Shown: positions 1 through 8,237, numbered from the stretch's first letter. The stretch is DNA of 38,774 nucleotides from Patescibacteria group bacterium (GCA_018818885.1 JAHIRB010000025.1:1-38774); one strand, 5' to 3'. The notes: generated from the letters alone by a model not told the origin. Numbers and translations are program-made.

Positions 1-147
1 CACTGGTTCCTGTACGGGATATCTAAATCCTAAACAACTAAGAGTTTTAAACATTCCGTATAAGGGACACCAGTCCCATCGAATTTCTTTACGGAGCCAG
101 TGGTACCATACGGGACTAGCTAGAAGGGTCTTTACTGGTTGGAATTT
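1..147. repeat. Structured inverted-repeat region at the left edge
   Basis: No gene is visible between the window edge and map. Read on the minus strand, CACTGG (about 109-114) can pair with CCAGTG (1-6). Inside lies a hairpin made of TCCGTA/TACGGA, with GGGAC and GTCCC as its upper stem (about 59-103). This could be a structured leader of the next ribosomal operon (infA or rpsM side, outside the window) or a repeat. The element is cut by the window edge. Confidence 0.35.
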
Positions 148-169
148 AAATATTGTTTGATTATTGCCT

Positions 170-236
170 GCCCGCCGGAGTCCGATTTATCTCGCCGTAA
201 CTCAAAGAGTGAAGGTGGACAAGACGTAGGCGGGTT
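170..236. repeat. Dispersed GC-rich palindromic repeat
   Basis: A stretch starting CCTGCCCGCC and ending GGCGGG interrupts AT-rich DNA downstream of map. The same CCCGCC...GGCGGG arms recur at 21125-21155 and 35806-35832, so this is one copy of a dispersed palindromic family. Confidence 0.5.
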
Positions 237-252
237 ATTTGTTATTTGGAAT

Positions 253-1023
253 TTACTTCTTAGTTATTGTTTCATATCCTGTTTTTGTGACTACTACTGT
301 ATTTTCAAAATGCGCAGTCAAACTCCCATCTTTAGTCATTTGCGTCCAGTCATCGTCTGCGGTGACTAGTAAATGAGATCCTACTGTAAGCATTGGTTCT
401 ATAGCTAAAACCATACCTTCTTTTATTTCTATTATTTCTTGATTTTTTTCGATATAATTTGGAATTCTTGGCGATTCATGTACTTTATAACCTACACCAT
501 GACCCACAAGACTTCGCACAACTCCAAAATTATTCTTTTGAGCATACTCTTGTACGACACGTGATATATCTGAAATGTGATTGCCTGGTTTTACTTGGTC
601 TTGCGCTAGCTCTAAACACTTCTTTGTAACTTTGATTAATTTTTTTGCTTGAGGCGTAATTTTTCCTACTCCTACTGTTCTTGCCATGTCAGTATATAAT
701 CCCTGATAGATAATACCTAGGTCTAAACCAATCAAATCACCATTTTTTAGAATACGTCCTGGCACACTTGGTGCGTGAACAATTTCGGAATTTATGGAAG
801 AACACAGAGCTGTAGGAAAAGGTGTTTCTTCTTTGTTGTTTCTGTAATTGAGAAACGAAGGGATTGCTTTTGCTTGTTTAATCTTTAATACTGCTAATTT
901 TTCCAAATCTTTTGTACTAACTCCTGCTTTGACATTCTTTATCAAATCATCAAGTATAGTGGCTAAAATTTTGCCACCTTCTTTTAACTTCTTTATTTCT
1001 TCTTGAGTTTTTATGGTAACCAT
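253..1023 (-). CDS. map: Type I methionine aminopeptidase
   Basis: Removes the initiator methionine from new proteins. The 256-residue length fits the short type I enzymes, which have no N-terminal zinc or SH3 extension. The five expected metal ligands are visible: D101 and D112 (in GLDLG and YTDMARTVG), H175 (VGHGVG), E209 (AIEPML) and E240 (HFENTVV); H83 and H182 fit the substrate-contact histidines. The start codon shares its A with the adk stop codon (TAATG), so the two genes are probably translationally coupled. adk-map after secY is the classic spc-operon order. infA would be expected next but is not within the window. Confidence 0.97.
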   Translation of the reverse strand: MVTIKTQEEIKKLKEGGKILATILDDLIKNVKAGVSTKDLEKLAVLKIKQAKAIPSFLNYRNNKEETPFPTALCSSINSEIVHAPSVPGRILKNGDLIGLDLGIIYQGLYTDMARTVGVGKITPQAKKLIKVTKKCLELAQDQVKPGNHISDISRVVQEYAQKNNFGVVRSLVGHGVGYKVHESPRIPNYIEKNQEIIEIKEGMVLAIEPMLTVGSHLLVTADDDWTQMTKDGSLTAHFENTVVVTKTGYETITKK

Positions 1024-1655
1024 TATTTATATAAAATTATAATGTTATCAATTTCTGCAAATACTTCTTCTATGCCTTGCGCGCCATTTATTTGATGAAG
1101 AGTATTTGATTTCTGATATATTTCCAGCACAAGTTCTGTCTCTTTGTGATATATTGCCAGCCTTTTCTTAATTGCAGCAGGTTTGTCGTCGTCTCGAACA
1201 AATAATTTATCACCACACTTATTACAAATCCCCTTTTTGTAAGGAGGGTTGTTTACGGGATGATAACTTAACCCACACTTGCAGGCTAATCTATCTTTTA
1301 AACGACTGACTGCTTCAGTATCTGAAATATTAATTACAAACACTAGATCAATTTTGGCAATACTTTCAAGAAATTTTTGTTGCGAAATATTTCGTGGATA
1401 ACCATCCAAAACAAAACCTACCGAGCAATCTGGCTGTTGAATTCTATCTTTCACAATTTCGTTTGTTAAACTACCTGGCGTTAGCTCACCTTTGTCAACA
1501 TAGCTTTTTACTTTTTTACCAAGTTGTGTTCCTTCTTTAATATGAAATCTAAATATATCGCCGGTTGCGATATATGGAAGCTTATACTTTCTCGAGATCA
1601 ACTCAGCTTGTGTTCCTTTGCCTGAACCTTGTGGCCCGAATACAAGAATCTTCAT
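1023..1655 (-). CDS. adk: Adenylate kinase
   Basis: Catalyses ATP + AMP = 2 ADP. The P-loop GPQGSGKGT is at residues 7-15, the AMP-binding region contains YIATGDIFRF, and the DGYPRN motif follows near residue 89. The LID is of the long type and carries two cysteine pairs (CKC near residue 125 and CNKC near 144), as in zinc-containing Gram-positive and thermophile enzymes; the first pair is spaced C-x-C instead of the usual C-x2-C. At 210 residues it is the usual length. It overlaps map by one base. No Shine-Dalgarno is evident in the AT-rich leader. Confidence 0.96.
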   Translation of the reverse strand: MKILVFGPQGSGKGTQAELISRKYKLPYIATGDIFRFHIKEGTQLGKKVKSYVDKGELTPGSLTNEIVKDRIQQPDCSVGFVLDGYPRNISQQKFLESIAKIDLVFVINISDTEAVSRLKDRLACKCGLSYHPVNNPPYKKGICNKCGDKLFVRDDDKPAAIKKRLAIYHKETELVLEIYQKSNTLHQINGAQGIEEVFAEIDNIIILYK

Positions 1656-1666
1656 AATAAATAGTT

Positions 1667-1740
1667 TACTAATTACGAATCAATACAAATATACAAATTG
1701 CGTATTATATATTCGTATATTTGTATAAATTTGTAATTCG
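1667..1740. repeat. AT-rich inverted repeat between adk and the antiporter gene
   Basis: Arms resembling TACGAAT...ATTCGTA with inner CAAATATAC/GTATATTTG form a long imperfect hairpin. AT-rich dyads of this style also fill gaps at about 8695-8760, 11530-11630, 17045-17125 and 19245-19320. They look like one loosely related family of intergenic hairpins; no gene is present. Confidence 0.4.
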
Positions 1741-1744
1741 TATT

Positions 1745-2677
1745 TTATACAATGCCCAGTAACTTTACAATAAATAAAACGTAGAGCAAAACCATGATAG
1801 AACCTTCAGAAGGTATTATTTTGTCATCAAGAAGTACAACTCCATAAATTATAACTGCAACTACGGCAAAAGGCATAACAAAAGAAATCATACCAGCAGG
1901 TACAAGTATTGCACCAAATAGTCCGGAAATACCGATGACACCAAAAATATTAAAAACAGAAGAACCAATAATGTTTCCCATAGCCAGATCGTAACGTCCT
2001 TTACGAGCTGAAACTGTGGCTACCATTATTTCTGGGAGAGACGTTCCCAAAGCAATGGCAGAAGCTGCAATAATGGATGTGCCAATATCCAAAAGTTCAG
2101 AAATTTGCACAGTAGCTGTAACTAAAAATTTTGCTGATAAAAACAAAATTACACCAGAAAAAATAATTTTTGTAATTGCTCCCCAATCAAATACCCCCTT
2201 ACCTTCATTTTCTGAACGATGAGCTTTATGTAAGTGTTTTATGTGTTGATAATATATTAATAGTCCTGTAAGAAATAAAATGGTTTCAAGGAAAGTTATC
2301 TTACCATCCATAATGGTAAAAAATACTAATGCGGTTGCAGCAATTAAGATTGGGTAATCACCAGAAAATATATTTTTTTTCATGTATATTGCTTCTTTGG
2401 CAATCATCGCTGCTATACCCAAGCCTAGCAGTATATTTACAATATTACTTCCCAAAACATTACCAACTACAATTTCGGATTGTTTGTCTATAACAGAAGC
2501 AACTGAAGTAGCTAATTCTGGTAATGATGTTCCAATAGCAACTATAACCACACCAATTAAAAATTGGCTAACGTTTAATTTTTCACCTAATTTTTCTGCA
2601 CTGTCTGTAAACCAATCTGCCGACTTAATAAGAAGCCCCAACATTAACAAAAAAATTATAATCCAAGTTAATAGCAT
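1745..2677 (-). CDS. Sodium/calcium antiporter, CaCA family (YrbG-like)
   Basis: A membrane antiporter expected to export Ca2+ in exchange for Na+ or H+. The 310-residue protein is hydrophobic throughout, with about ten membrane segments. The two hallmark alpha repeats are present: AIGTSLPELATS in the first half and ALGTSLPEIMVAT in the second, carrying the acidic ion-binding residues. This matches the two inverted halves of bacterial YrbG-type exchangers. It starts one base after the stop of the upstream 80-aa gene. Its position inside the secY-adk interval is unusual for a spc operon and suggests later insertion. Confidence 0.9.
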   Translation of the reverse strand: MLLTWIIIFLLMLGLLIKSADWFTDSAEKLGEKLNVSQFLIGVVIVAIGTSLPELATSVASVIDKQSEIVVGNVLGSNIVNILLGLGIAAMIAKEAIYMKKNIFSGDYPILIAATALVFFTIMDGKITFLETILFLTGLLIYYQHIKHLHKAHRSENEGKGVFDWGAITKIIFSGVILFLSAKFLVTATVQISELLDIGTSIIAASAIALGTSLPEIMVATVSARKGRYDLAMGNIIGSSVFNIFGVIGISGLFGAILVPAGMISFVMPFAVVAVIIYGVVLLDDKIIPSEGSIMVLLYVLFIVKLLGIV

Positions 2678-2678
2678 G

Positions 2679-2921
2679 TTATTTTTGTTCGTCTAATAAT
2701 TTAAGTAAATAATTACGATCTATTTCTGAAATCTTATGTTCTTTTCGTAATTGACGTAATGCTTCTATATATTCTTCTTTAGAAACGCCACTACCGTCTA
2801 ATTCTTGTTCTAGGGCATCATAAACAGCCTCACGCTCCTTATAATCAAGTGAGTTGATTGTGCGTATAGCTTCTTTTATTTCTCTTTTGCTTGAAAATAC
2901 TGGTGAACTAAATAATGGCAT
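2679..2921 (-). CDS. Small helical protein of unknown function
   Basis: 80 residues, strongly charged and predicted mostly helical, with segments such as REIKEAIRTINSLDYKEREAVYDALEQ. I do not recognise a family. There is no signal peptide or membrane segment. It lies between the secY terminator and the antiporter gene and ends one base before the antiporter start, which implies co-transcription and probably coupled translation. A regulatory partner of the antiporter is possible but is only a guess from position. Confidence 0.7.
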   Translation of the reverse strand: MPLFSSPVFSSKREIKEAIRTINSLDYKEREAVYDALEQELDGSGVSKEEYIEALRQLRKEHKISEIDRNYLLKLLDEQK

Positions 2922-3021
2922 AGTATTAAAATTTTCAATTTCTAATGTCTAATTTCCAATTTATTAATTTATACATGACTATTTAATTATAAGATAAATG
3001 AAGGTTTTGGGCAAATAAAAA

Positions 3022-3040
3022 AACCTCGCTAAGCGAGGTT
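3022..3040 (-). terminator. Rho-independent terminator after secY
   Basis: A perfect stem CCTCGC/GCGAGG, extended by AA/TT, is followed on the minus strand by seven T. It lies 18 bases past the secY stop and should separate the ribosomal operon from the antiporter, adk and map genes. Confidence 0.88.
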
Positions 3041-3057
3041 AAAATTTTTATATCTGA

Positions 3058-4335
3058 CTATAAGCCTTCGTAATCTCTCATTGTAAGCTGACTTTGGACC
3101 TGCTGCACAATTTCAATTACTACAGAAACAACAATCAAAATACTTGTTCCACCAATAACCAGACTTGCCGAACCAGAAAAAGCTCTAACAACTAATGGTA
3201 ATACTGCTATAAGTCCTAAAAACAAAGCGCCAGCTAATAATATTCTAGTACTTGTTTGTTGTAAATAATTTGCTGTGTGATTACCTGGTCTAATGCCTGG
3301 AATAAAACCACCTTGTTTTTGCAAATTTTCTGCAATTCTATCTGGATGAAAAATAACTGCTGTATAAAAATAAGTAAAACCAAATACTAACAAAAAGTAA
3401 AATACTCCGTAGAAAACTTGGTTTTCGAAAACCGCTATTACAAATTCTGCTGCTTTGACTATAATCTGACTGTTGGCACGCAAGAAAAACTGCGCTACCA
3501 TGGGTGGAAATAAAACGATTGAAATCGCAAAAATAATTGGTATAACACCTGCTTGGTTTACACGTAAAGGTAGATGAGTATCTACACCACCATACATCTT
3601 CATACCTCTTACTCTTCGAGCGTATGATATAGGAATATTTCTTTGACCTTCGTTGATGATAACTACACCGACAATTGTAATTACTGCAATGGCGGCAAAA
3701 ACAAGTAGACTAATAAGTTGTTCTGGGTCGAAAGTAGCCATGGTATTTCTTAAAATTTCTGGAATTCTAACCACAATACCTACAAAAATCAAAATGGAAA
3801 TTCCGTTTCCAATCTTTTTTTCGGTAATTAGTTCTCCAATCCACATTAAAAATATAGTACCAGCAGTTACTGTAGTAATAGTCGTGATCAATTTATATAT
3901 ATCCAGTTCTGGAATAATTTGTAGTTGTGATTGTCTTAATAATGCAATCATGGCATACGACTGCATAATAGCCAAAGGAATAGTTAGCATGCGTGTCCAT
4001 TGGTTGATCTTACGTTGGCCTGCTTCCCCTTCTCTTTGCATTTCTTCTAATTTAGGTATGATCATTACAAGTAGTTGAAAAATAATTGAAGCCGTAATAT
4101 ATGGTGCAACACCTAAAGCTACAACAGAAAAGTTTTCCATGCCACCACCTGAAAAAATGTTAAGTAACCCTAAAAATTGGTTGCCAGCAAAAAAATCTTT
4201 TAGAGCTGATACATCCACGCCAGGGACAGGGATATGTGCAGCAATTCTAAAAATAACAAGCATCCCAAAAATATAAACAATCTTATTTCTTAAATCTTTA
4301 ATTTTCCAAATTTGTATGATTTTTTGTAAAACCAT
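3058..4335 (-). CDS. secY: Preprotein translocase subunit SecY
   Basis: Central channel of the Sec translocon in the cytoplasmic membrane. At 425 residues with about ten transmembrane segments it is the normal bacterial size. Family features include the N-terminal IPVPGVDVSAL plug-side region, the EAGQRKINQWTR cytoplasmic loop near residue 105, and ISYARRVRGMKMYGG in the large fifth cytoplasmic loop, where the ribosome and SecA bind. It follows rplO by five bases, as usual in spc operons, and is followed by a terminator. Confidence 0.98.
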   Translation of the reverse strand: MVLQKIIQIWKIKDLRNKIVYIFGMLVIFRIAAHIPVPGVDVSALKDFFAGNQFLGLLNIFSGGGMENFSVVALGVAPYITASIIFQLLVMIIPKLEEMQREGEAGQRKINQWTRMLTIPLAIMQSYAMIALLRQSQLQIIPELDIYKLITTITTVTAGTIFLMWIGELITEKKIGNGISILIFVGIVVRIPEILRNTMATFDPEQLISLLVFAAIAVITIVGVVIINEGQRNIPISYARRVRGMKMYGGVDTHLPLRVNQAGVIPIIFAISIVLFPPMVAQFFLRANSQIIVKAAEFVIAVFENQVFYGVFYFLLVFGFTYFYTAVIFHPDRIAENLQKQGGFIPGIRPGNHTANYLQQTSTRILLAGALFLGLIAVLPLVVRAFSGSASLVIGGTSILIVVSVVIEIVQQVQSQLTMRDYEGL

Positions 4336-4340
4336 ATCAA

Positions 4341-4850
4341 TTATTTTTTATTTGATTTTTTGCCCTTAATAGGCTTTTTAACTTTTGGTTGAGTTTTTTT
4401 CTTTGCTTTAATTTCTGCTTTTCCACCGGCTTTTATGATAGCATCTTTTGCTGTTTTTGAGTATGCATTAACTGTTACTTTAAATTTTTTGGTCAATTTA
4501 CCTTTGCCTAATATTTTGATGCCTGGTCTATGTTCTGAAATTATTTTTTGCTTTAATAATTCCTTATAAGTTACAACTGCGCCGTCTTCAAAGTGTTTTT
4601 CTAAATCTTCTAAATTTACTGTAACTAGTGGAGTATTTAAACTTCGAAAACCACCCTTTTTAGGAACGTTACTTAAAAATGTTTTAAGGCCCCTTAGTTT
4701 AAGACCACCCTTACCTCCAGAACGAGAACGTTGACCCTTCATACCACGGCCACTATATTTTCCAGAACCAGAAGAAAAACCACGACCACGTCGTTGTTTG
4801 GTTTTTTTTGTTCCCTTTGTTCTAGTTAAATTTTCTAATCCTATAGCCAT
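4341..4850 (-). CDS. rplO: 50S ribosomal protein L15 (uL15)
   Basis: Large-subunit assembly protein. The N-terminal Gly/Arg-rich segment (GRGFSSGSGKYSGRGMKGQRSRSGGKGG, residues about 22-49, is too long to be fortuitous) is the family signature that threads into 23S rRNA. At 169 residues it is longer than the usual approximately 145 because of a lysine-rich tail. In most bacteria rpmD lies between rpsE and rplO; here only a 117-base repeat-like spacer does. The start codon is the last base triplet of that repeat. Confidence 0.97.
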   Translation of the reverse strand: MAIGLENLTRTKGTKKTKQRRGRGFSSGSGKYSGRGMKGQRSRSGGKGGLKLRGLKTFLSNVPKKGGFRSLNTPLVTVNLEDLEKHFEDGAVVTYKELLKQKIISEHRPGIKILGKGKLTKKFKVTVNAYSKTAKDAIIKAGGKAEIKAKKKTQPKVKKPIKGKKSNKK

Positions 4851-4967
4851 ACCCTGTAGTAGCCCCGTAGATGGGGTAAAAATTAATTGTTAGTTTTATT
4901 TAATTGATATTTCATTAATACGACCTCATAGTTATACTTTATTATACGGGATCACTACAAGACACAT
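4848..4967. repeat. Inverted-repeat element copy 1 (degenerate), before rplO
   Basis: The end next to rplO reads CATACCCTGTAGTAG, matching the terminal arm of the other copies, and the CAT is the complement of the rplO start codon. The far end is degraded (GATCACTACAAG). It fills the place where rpmD would be in other bacteria. Confidence 0.55.
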
Positions 4968-5525
4968 TTATTTTTTAATTTCTTCTTTCGACCCTGAGCT
5001 TATCGAAGGGTTTGATTTTTTTGTAGAAGCTTTCTTTTCTGACTTTACTTCCTTATTTTTTGATTCAACTTTCTTTAATGATTCCAATGCTGCAATTGTT
5101 GCTGTTACATTATTTATTTTGTTATTAGTACCTAAAATCTTAGCTACCACATTATTTACACCAGCAAGTTCCATAACTGTTCTAACAGCTCCTCCAGCAA
5201 TAATCCCAGTACCTTTAGGAGCAGGTTTAATTAATATTCTAGCAGCTTTCCATTTAATTTTTACTTCGTGTGGGATTGTTTCGTTAATTATTGGTACATG
5301 TATCCATTTTTTCTTGGCTTGATTAACTGCCTTATTTACAGCTAAAGTAACATCTGCGCCTTTAGCAACTGCCATGGCTACTTTGCCTTTTTTATCTCCA
5401 ATAACAATACATGCTCGAAAACGCATTCTTTTACCACCCGCCATAACACGTGTTACGCGCGCGATATCAATAATACTTTGTTCGAATTCTTTTTCTTCTT
5501 TAAATCTTGGGGTTGATCTTCTCAT
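4968..5525 (-). CDS. rpsE: 30S ribosomal protein S5 (uS5)
   Basis: Small-subunit protein at the mRNA entry region, important for decoding fidelity. The S5 N-domain (VTRVMAGGKRMRFRA, residues about 24-38) and the C-domain GTGIIAGGAVRTVMELAGV are clear. At 185 residues it carries a charged C-terminal tail of about 35 residues. Within that tail the codons for NPSISSGS coincide with a short palindromic repeat (4987-5010), so part of the tail looks repeat-derived. The start is set by the ATG at the end of repeat copy 2. Confidence 0.97.
   Translation of the reverse strand: MRRSTPRFKEEKEFEQSIIDIARVTRVMAGGKRMRFRACIVIGDKKGKVAMAVAKGADVTLAVNKAVNQAKKKWIHVPIINETIPHEVKIKWKAARILIKPAPKGTGIIAGGAVRTVMELAGVNNVVAKILGTNNKINNVTATIAALESLKKVESKNKEVKSEKKASTKKSNPSISSGSKEEIKK
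4987..5010. repeat. Palindromic repeat inside the rpsE coding region
   Basis: On the minus strand this reads CCCTTCGATAAGCTCAGGGT, a short dispersed palindrome also seen at 23031-23054. It is in frame and encodes NPSISSGS in the S5 tail. Confidence 0.65.
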
Positions 5526-5624
5526 ACCCTGTAGTAGAAATTTAATTAATTAATTATATCTTTATTGATAGTTGACAATAATGTAATGATTTTCTTTTAT
5601 TTATCGCCCTTAGGGGATAAATTT
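5523..5624. repeat. Inverted-repeat element copy 2, before rpsE
   Basis: It begins CATACCCTGTAGTAGAAATT and shares an internal segment with copy 4 (TTTATTGATA, then TTGACAAT, TGTAATGATTT and ATCGCCC in the same order). The distal arm is eroded. On the minus strand TTGTCA followed by an AT-rich TATAAT-like stretch could act as an internal promoter. Confidence 0.65.
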
Positions 5625-5984
5625 TTATAATTTTAATCCAGCCTTTCTTGCTGCATCAGCAAATGCCTTAACACGTCCGTGATATTTATAAGATGAACGG
5701 TCAAATACTACTTCTTTTACACCAGCTTTAATTGCTTTTTCGCCAATTAATTTGCCGAGTTGAGTAGCAATTTCTACGCCGTTAGCTTTTTTTGATTTGA
5801 TTTCCTTATCTGTTGCTGATACAATTGTTTTTGATTTATCGTCATCAATAAGTTGTACAGAAATATGTTTTAGACTTCTAAAAATAGCCATGCGTGGTCG
5901 TTTAGCTGTACCAAAAATCTTAGCACGTGTTCTTATTTTTCTTCTTATCCTTTTTTCTAATTTTATCTTTTGTAAATTTTTCAT
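5625..5984 (-). CDS. rplR: 50S ribosomal protein L18 (uL18)
   Basis: Binds 5S rRNA in the central protuberance together with L5. The 119-residue length is typical. The N-terminal basic patch (KLEKRIRRKIRTRAKIFGT) and the C-terminal block FDRSSYKYHGRVKAFADAARKAGLKL with the conserved GRVKA(F/L)A motif are diagnostic. It lies between rplF and rpsE, separated from each by repeat-like spacers. Confidence 0.97.
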   Translation of the reverse strand: MKNLQKIKLEKRIRRKIRTRAKIFGTAKRPRMAIFRSLKHISVQLIDDDKSKTIVSATDKEIKSKKANGVEIATQLGKLIGEKAIKAGVKEVVFDRSSYKYHGRVKAFADAARKAGLKL

Positions 5985-6085
5985 ACCCGTATAGAAATTT
6001 ATATATTATCAGTGTTATTTTATTATTTAATTTATACCATTTTGATTATTTTTCCGTAAGAAATTAAAATTTCTTAACAGGGCAG
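5982..6085. repeat. Inverted-repeat element copy 3 (degenerate), before rplR
   Basis: The proximal end reads CATACCCGTATAGAAATTTA and the distal end TTTCTTAACAGGGCA, both recognisable but mutated versions of the arms of copies 4-6. It sits exactly between rplF and rplR. Confidence 0.5.
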
Positions 6086-6086
6086 G

Positions 6087-6635
6087 TTATTCTGATCCCT
6101 TGGCGGCTGTCTTACCAACCTTTCTTCTAATTATTTCATCAATATATTTTATGCCTTTGCCTTTATATGGTTCTGGCCTTCTAGTGCTTCTAATTTCTGC
6201 TGCTACTTGGCCTACCATCTGCTTATCAATACCACTAATAGTGATAACATTTTTTTCTACCTCAACTTTGATGGTGGGTTTAATTTTGTATTCAACTGGA
6301 TGAGAATAGCCAATATTTAAAACTAAAGTATCACCTGTAACTTCTGCCTTATAACCAACACCATTAACTTCTAGTTTTTTTTCAAAACCAACTGTTACGC
6401 CTTGTACTAAATTTGCAACTAAACTTCTAGTCAATCCCCAAAGAGCTGCTTCTTCTTTGTTGCTTGGATTTTTTACTGATACTATAATTTCGTTTTCTTT
6501 TTGTTCAATCTTAACCTTAGGGTGGAATTCTTTTTCCAGTTCACCCTTTGGGCCAGTAACTTTGGCAACATTATCCTTGATCTCAAATTTTACACCTTGT
6601 GGAATTTCAATTGGTAGTTTACCTATTCTAGACAT
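6087..6635 (-). CDS. rplF: 50S ribosomal protein L6 (uL6)
   Basis: Large-subunit protein near the factor-binding site. It has two L6 repeats in 182 residues, starting with the signature MSRIGKLPIEIP and ending with the conserved RRPEPYKGKGIKY block. It starts one base upstream of the rpsH stop, so rpsH and rplF are tightly coupled. Confidence 0.98.
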   Translation of the reverse strand: MSRIGKLPIEIPQGVKFEIKDNVAKVTGPKGELEKEFHPKVKIEQKENEIIVSVKNPSNKEEAALWGLTRSLVANLVQGVTVGFEKKLEVNGVGYKAEVTGDTLVLNIGYSHPVEYKIKPTIKVEVEKNVITISGIDKQMVGQVAAEIRSTRRPEPYKGKGIKYIDEIIRRKVGKTAAKGSE

Positions 6636-6636
6636 A

Positions 6637-7035
6637 TTAGTATACTTCGCAAATTACTTCTCCACCAACTCCTATTTTTTTTGCTTTTTTGTTGGTCATT
6701 AAACCTTGAGAAGTAGAAATTAGTGCAATTCCTAAATTATTTAATACTCTTGGTAAATCATCTTTAGTTGCATATACTCGTCTGCCGGGCTTACTTATTC
6801 TTTGAATTTTTGTGATAGCTCCTTTTTTAGGTTCAACATATTTTAATACAATCCTTATTTCATCACCAAAACCAGTTTGGCTTTCTACTTTTTCAATTTT
6901 TTTAAGATAGCCTTCTTCTGATAAAATTTTTGCAACTTCAAACTTTACCTTTGAAAAAGGCAAAACTACCTCAGGTTTATTTACTGCCTGAGAATTTCTA
7001 ATTCGTGTTAACATGTCTGCTATTGGATCTGTCAT
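6637..7035 (-). CDS. rpsH: 30S ribosomal protein S8 (uS8)
   Basis: Primary 16S rRNA-binding protein. It begins MTDPIADMLTRIRNSQ and ends with ALISTSQGLMTNKKAKKIGVGGEV, both strongly conserved in S8. 132 residues is the usual length. It follows rpsZ with a six-base gap. Confidence 0.98.
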   Translation of the reverse strand: MTDPIADMLTRIRNSQAVNKPEVVLPFSKVKFEVAKILSEEGYLKKIEKVESQTGFGDEIRIVLKYVEPKKGAITKIQRISKPGRRVYATKDDLPRVLNNLGIALISTSQGLMTNKKAKKIGVGGEVICEVY

Positions 7036-7041
7036 ATTATT

Positions 7042-7227
7042 TTACCAACTTGATTTTTTAATTCCTGGAATTTGTGCATTATTTGCAAGCTCTCTAAAAC
7101 AAATTCTGCATAGATCAAAATCTCTCATATAACCTCGTGCTCTGCCACAACGCCAACAACGTCGAACTTTTCGTGTGGAAAATTTCGGCTTTCTATTCGA
7201 TTTTGCAATTTGTGCTTTTGTTGCCAT
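7042..7227 (-). CDS. rpsZ: 30S ribosomal protein S14, zinc-binding short type (uS14)
   Basis: 61 residues with a zinc knuckle formed by C24, C27, C40 and C43 (CWRC...CRIC), which is the C+ type of S14 found in Firmicutes, Thermus and CPR bacteria. The C-terminal IPGIKKSSW is also conserved. The start codon is the terminal triplet of repeat copy 4, which separates this gene from rplE. Confidence 0.97.
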   Translation of the reverse strand: MATKAQIAKSNRKPKFSTRKVRRCWRCGRARGYMRDFDLCRICFRELANNAQIPGIKKSSW

Positions 7228-7353
7228 ACCCTGTAGTAGAAATTTAATTTATTAGTTTATTATTGTATTTTTATTGATAATTGACAATGGTGTAATGATT
7301 TCTTTTATTGATCGCCCCTGAAAATTCAATATTAAATTTTCACTACAGGGCAT
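7225..7353. repeat. Inverted-repeat element copy 4, best-preserved copy
   Basis: Approximately 129 bp between rplE and rpsZ. One arm is CATACCCTGTAGTAGAAATT (7225-7244) and the other is AAATTTTCACTACAGGGCAT (about 7334-7353), a near-perfect terminal inverted repeat. On the minus strand TTGTCA, 17 bases, AATAAT lies inside and may act as a promoter. The end of the element supplies the ATG of rpsZ. Confidence 0.75.
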
Positions 7354-7357
7354 ATTT

Positions 7358-7894
7358 TTATTTGATTGGAAAACCTAAATTTTTAAATAATTCTATGCCT
7401 TCTTCTTGTGTTTTAGCTGTTGATACTATTGCCACTTCTAGTCCGTGGATTTTTTCTACTTCATCTGAATGGATTTCAGGGAAAGCAATATGTTCTTTAA
7501 AACCAATATTTAAATTACCATTGTTATCTACAGATTTTGCTTCTAAACCACGAAAGTCTCGAATTCTTGGTAGGGTAATGTTAATTAGTTTATCAATAAA
7601 ATCATACATCATTTTTCCACGCAAAGTTGTCATCATCCCAATTGCTAACCCTTCTCTAATTTTAAAGGCAGAAATTGATTTTTTTGCTTTTGTACTGACT
7701 GGTTTTTGGCCAGTAATTCTTTGAATAGTGTTTAAAATAACATCAGACATTTTAGCATCCTTTAAAGCTGCTCCAGTACCAACGTTAATAACCACTTTTG
7801 AAAGTTTTGGAATTGCCAAATTATTTTTGTATCCAAACCTTTTCTTCATGGCAGGGGCTACTTGTTTTTGATATTTTTCTAAAATCCTATGCAT
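7358..7894 (-). CDS. rplE: 50S ribosomal protein L5 (uL5)
   Basis: Binds 5S rRNA in the central protuberance. The 178-residue protein contains the L5 signature region IPKLSKVVINVGTG near residue 28, TGQKPVSTKAKKSISAFKIREG (about residues 65-86) and a central LPRIRDFRG. It follows rplX by one base. The downstream side is occupied by repeat copy 4. Confidence 0.98.
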   Translation of the reverse strand: MHRILEKYQKQVAPAMKKRFGYKNNLAIPKLSKVVINVGTGAALKDAKMSDVILNTIQRITGQKPVSTKAKKSISAFKIREGLAIGMMTTLRGKMMYDFIDKLINITLPRIRDFRGLEAKSVDNNGNLNIGFKEHIAFPEIHSDEVEKIHGLEVAIVSTAKTQEEGIELFKNLGFPIK

Positions 7895-7895
7895 A

Positions 7896-8237
7896 TTAAA
7901 TTATTTCCTTACATTTTTTACAAATCCGTGATTTGGTTACCTTGACCTTTTTTGTGCCTGAAACTGTATTTTCACTTCTAATGCTCTTATAACTAACTCT
8001 GGTTATTCTGTTACATTTTGGACAAAGTAGCGTAACATTAGATATAGCAATTGGCGCTGGAAATTGAATACGTTGGCCAGTTTCACCTTGCTTCTTTGGC
8101 CGCATATTTTTATATAGCAAATTAATACCTTCAATTGAAAGCTTATCTCTACCATTCAAAACTTGTAAGACTTTTCCTTTTTTGCCTTTATCCTTACCAG
8201 TTAATATTTTCACTTTATCACCCTTCTTTATTTTCAT
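7896..8237 (-). CDS. rplX: 50S ribosomal protein L24 (uL24), zinc-ribbon form
   Basis: Initiates large-subunit assembly. The KOW motif (KKGDKVKILTGKDKGKKGKV, residues 4-23) is at the N terminus. Two cysteine pairs, C72/C75 (CPKC) and C106/C109 (CKKC), form the zinc-ribbon variant seen in many bacterial L24 proteins. 113 residues is a normal length. It lies between rplN and rplE. Confidence 0.97.
   Translation of the reverse strand: MKIKKGDKVKILTGKDKGKKGKVLQVLNGRDKLSIEGINLLYKNMRPKKQGETGQRIQFPAPIAISNVTLLCPKCNRITRVSYKSIRSENTVSGTKKVKVTKSRICKKCKEII

Noticed and set aside
139-369. A 76-codon plus-strand frame at the left edge
   Set aside because: It overlaps the end of map and a palindromic repeat; composition is not protein-like.
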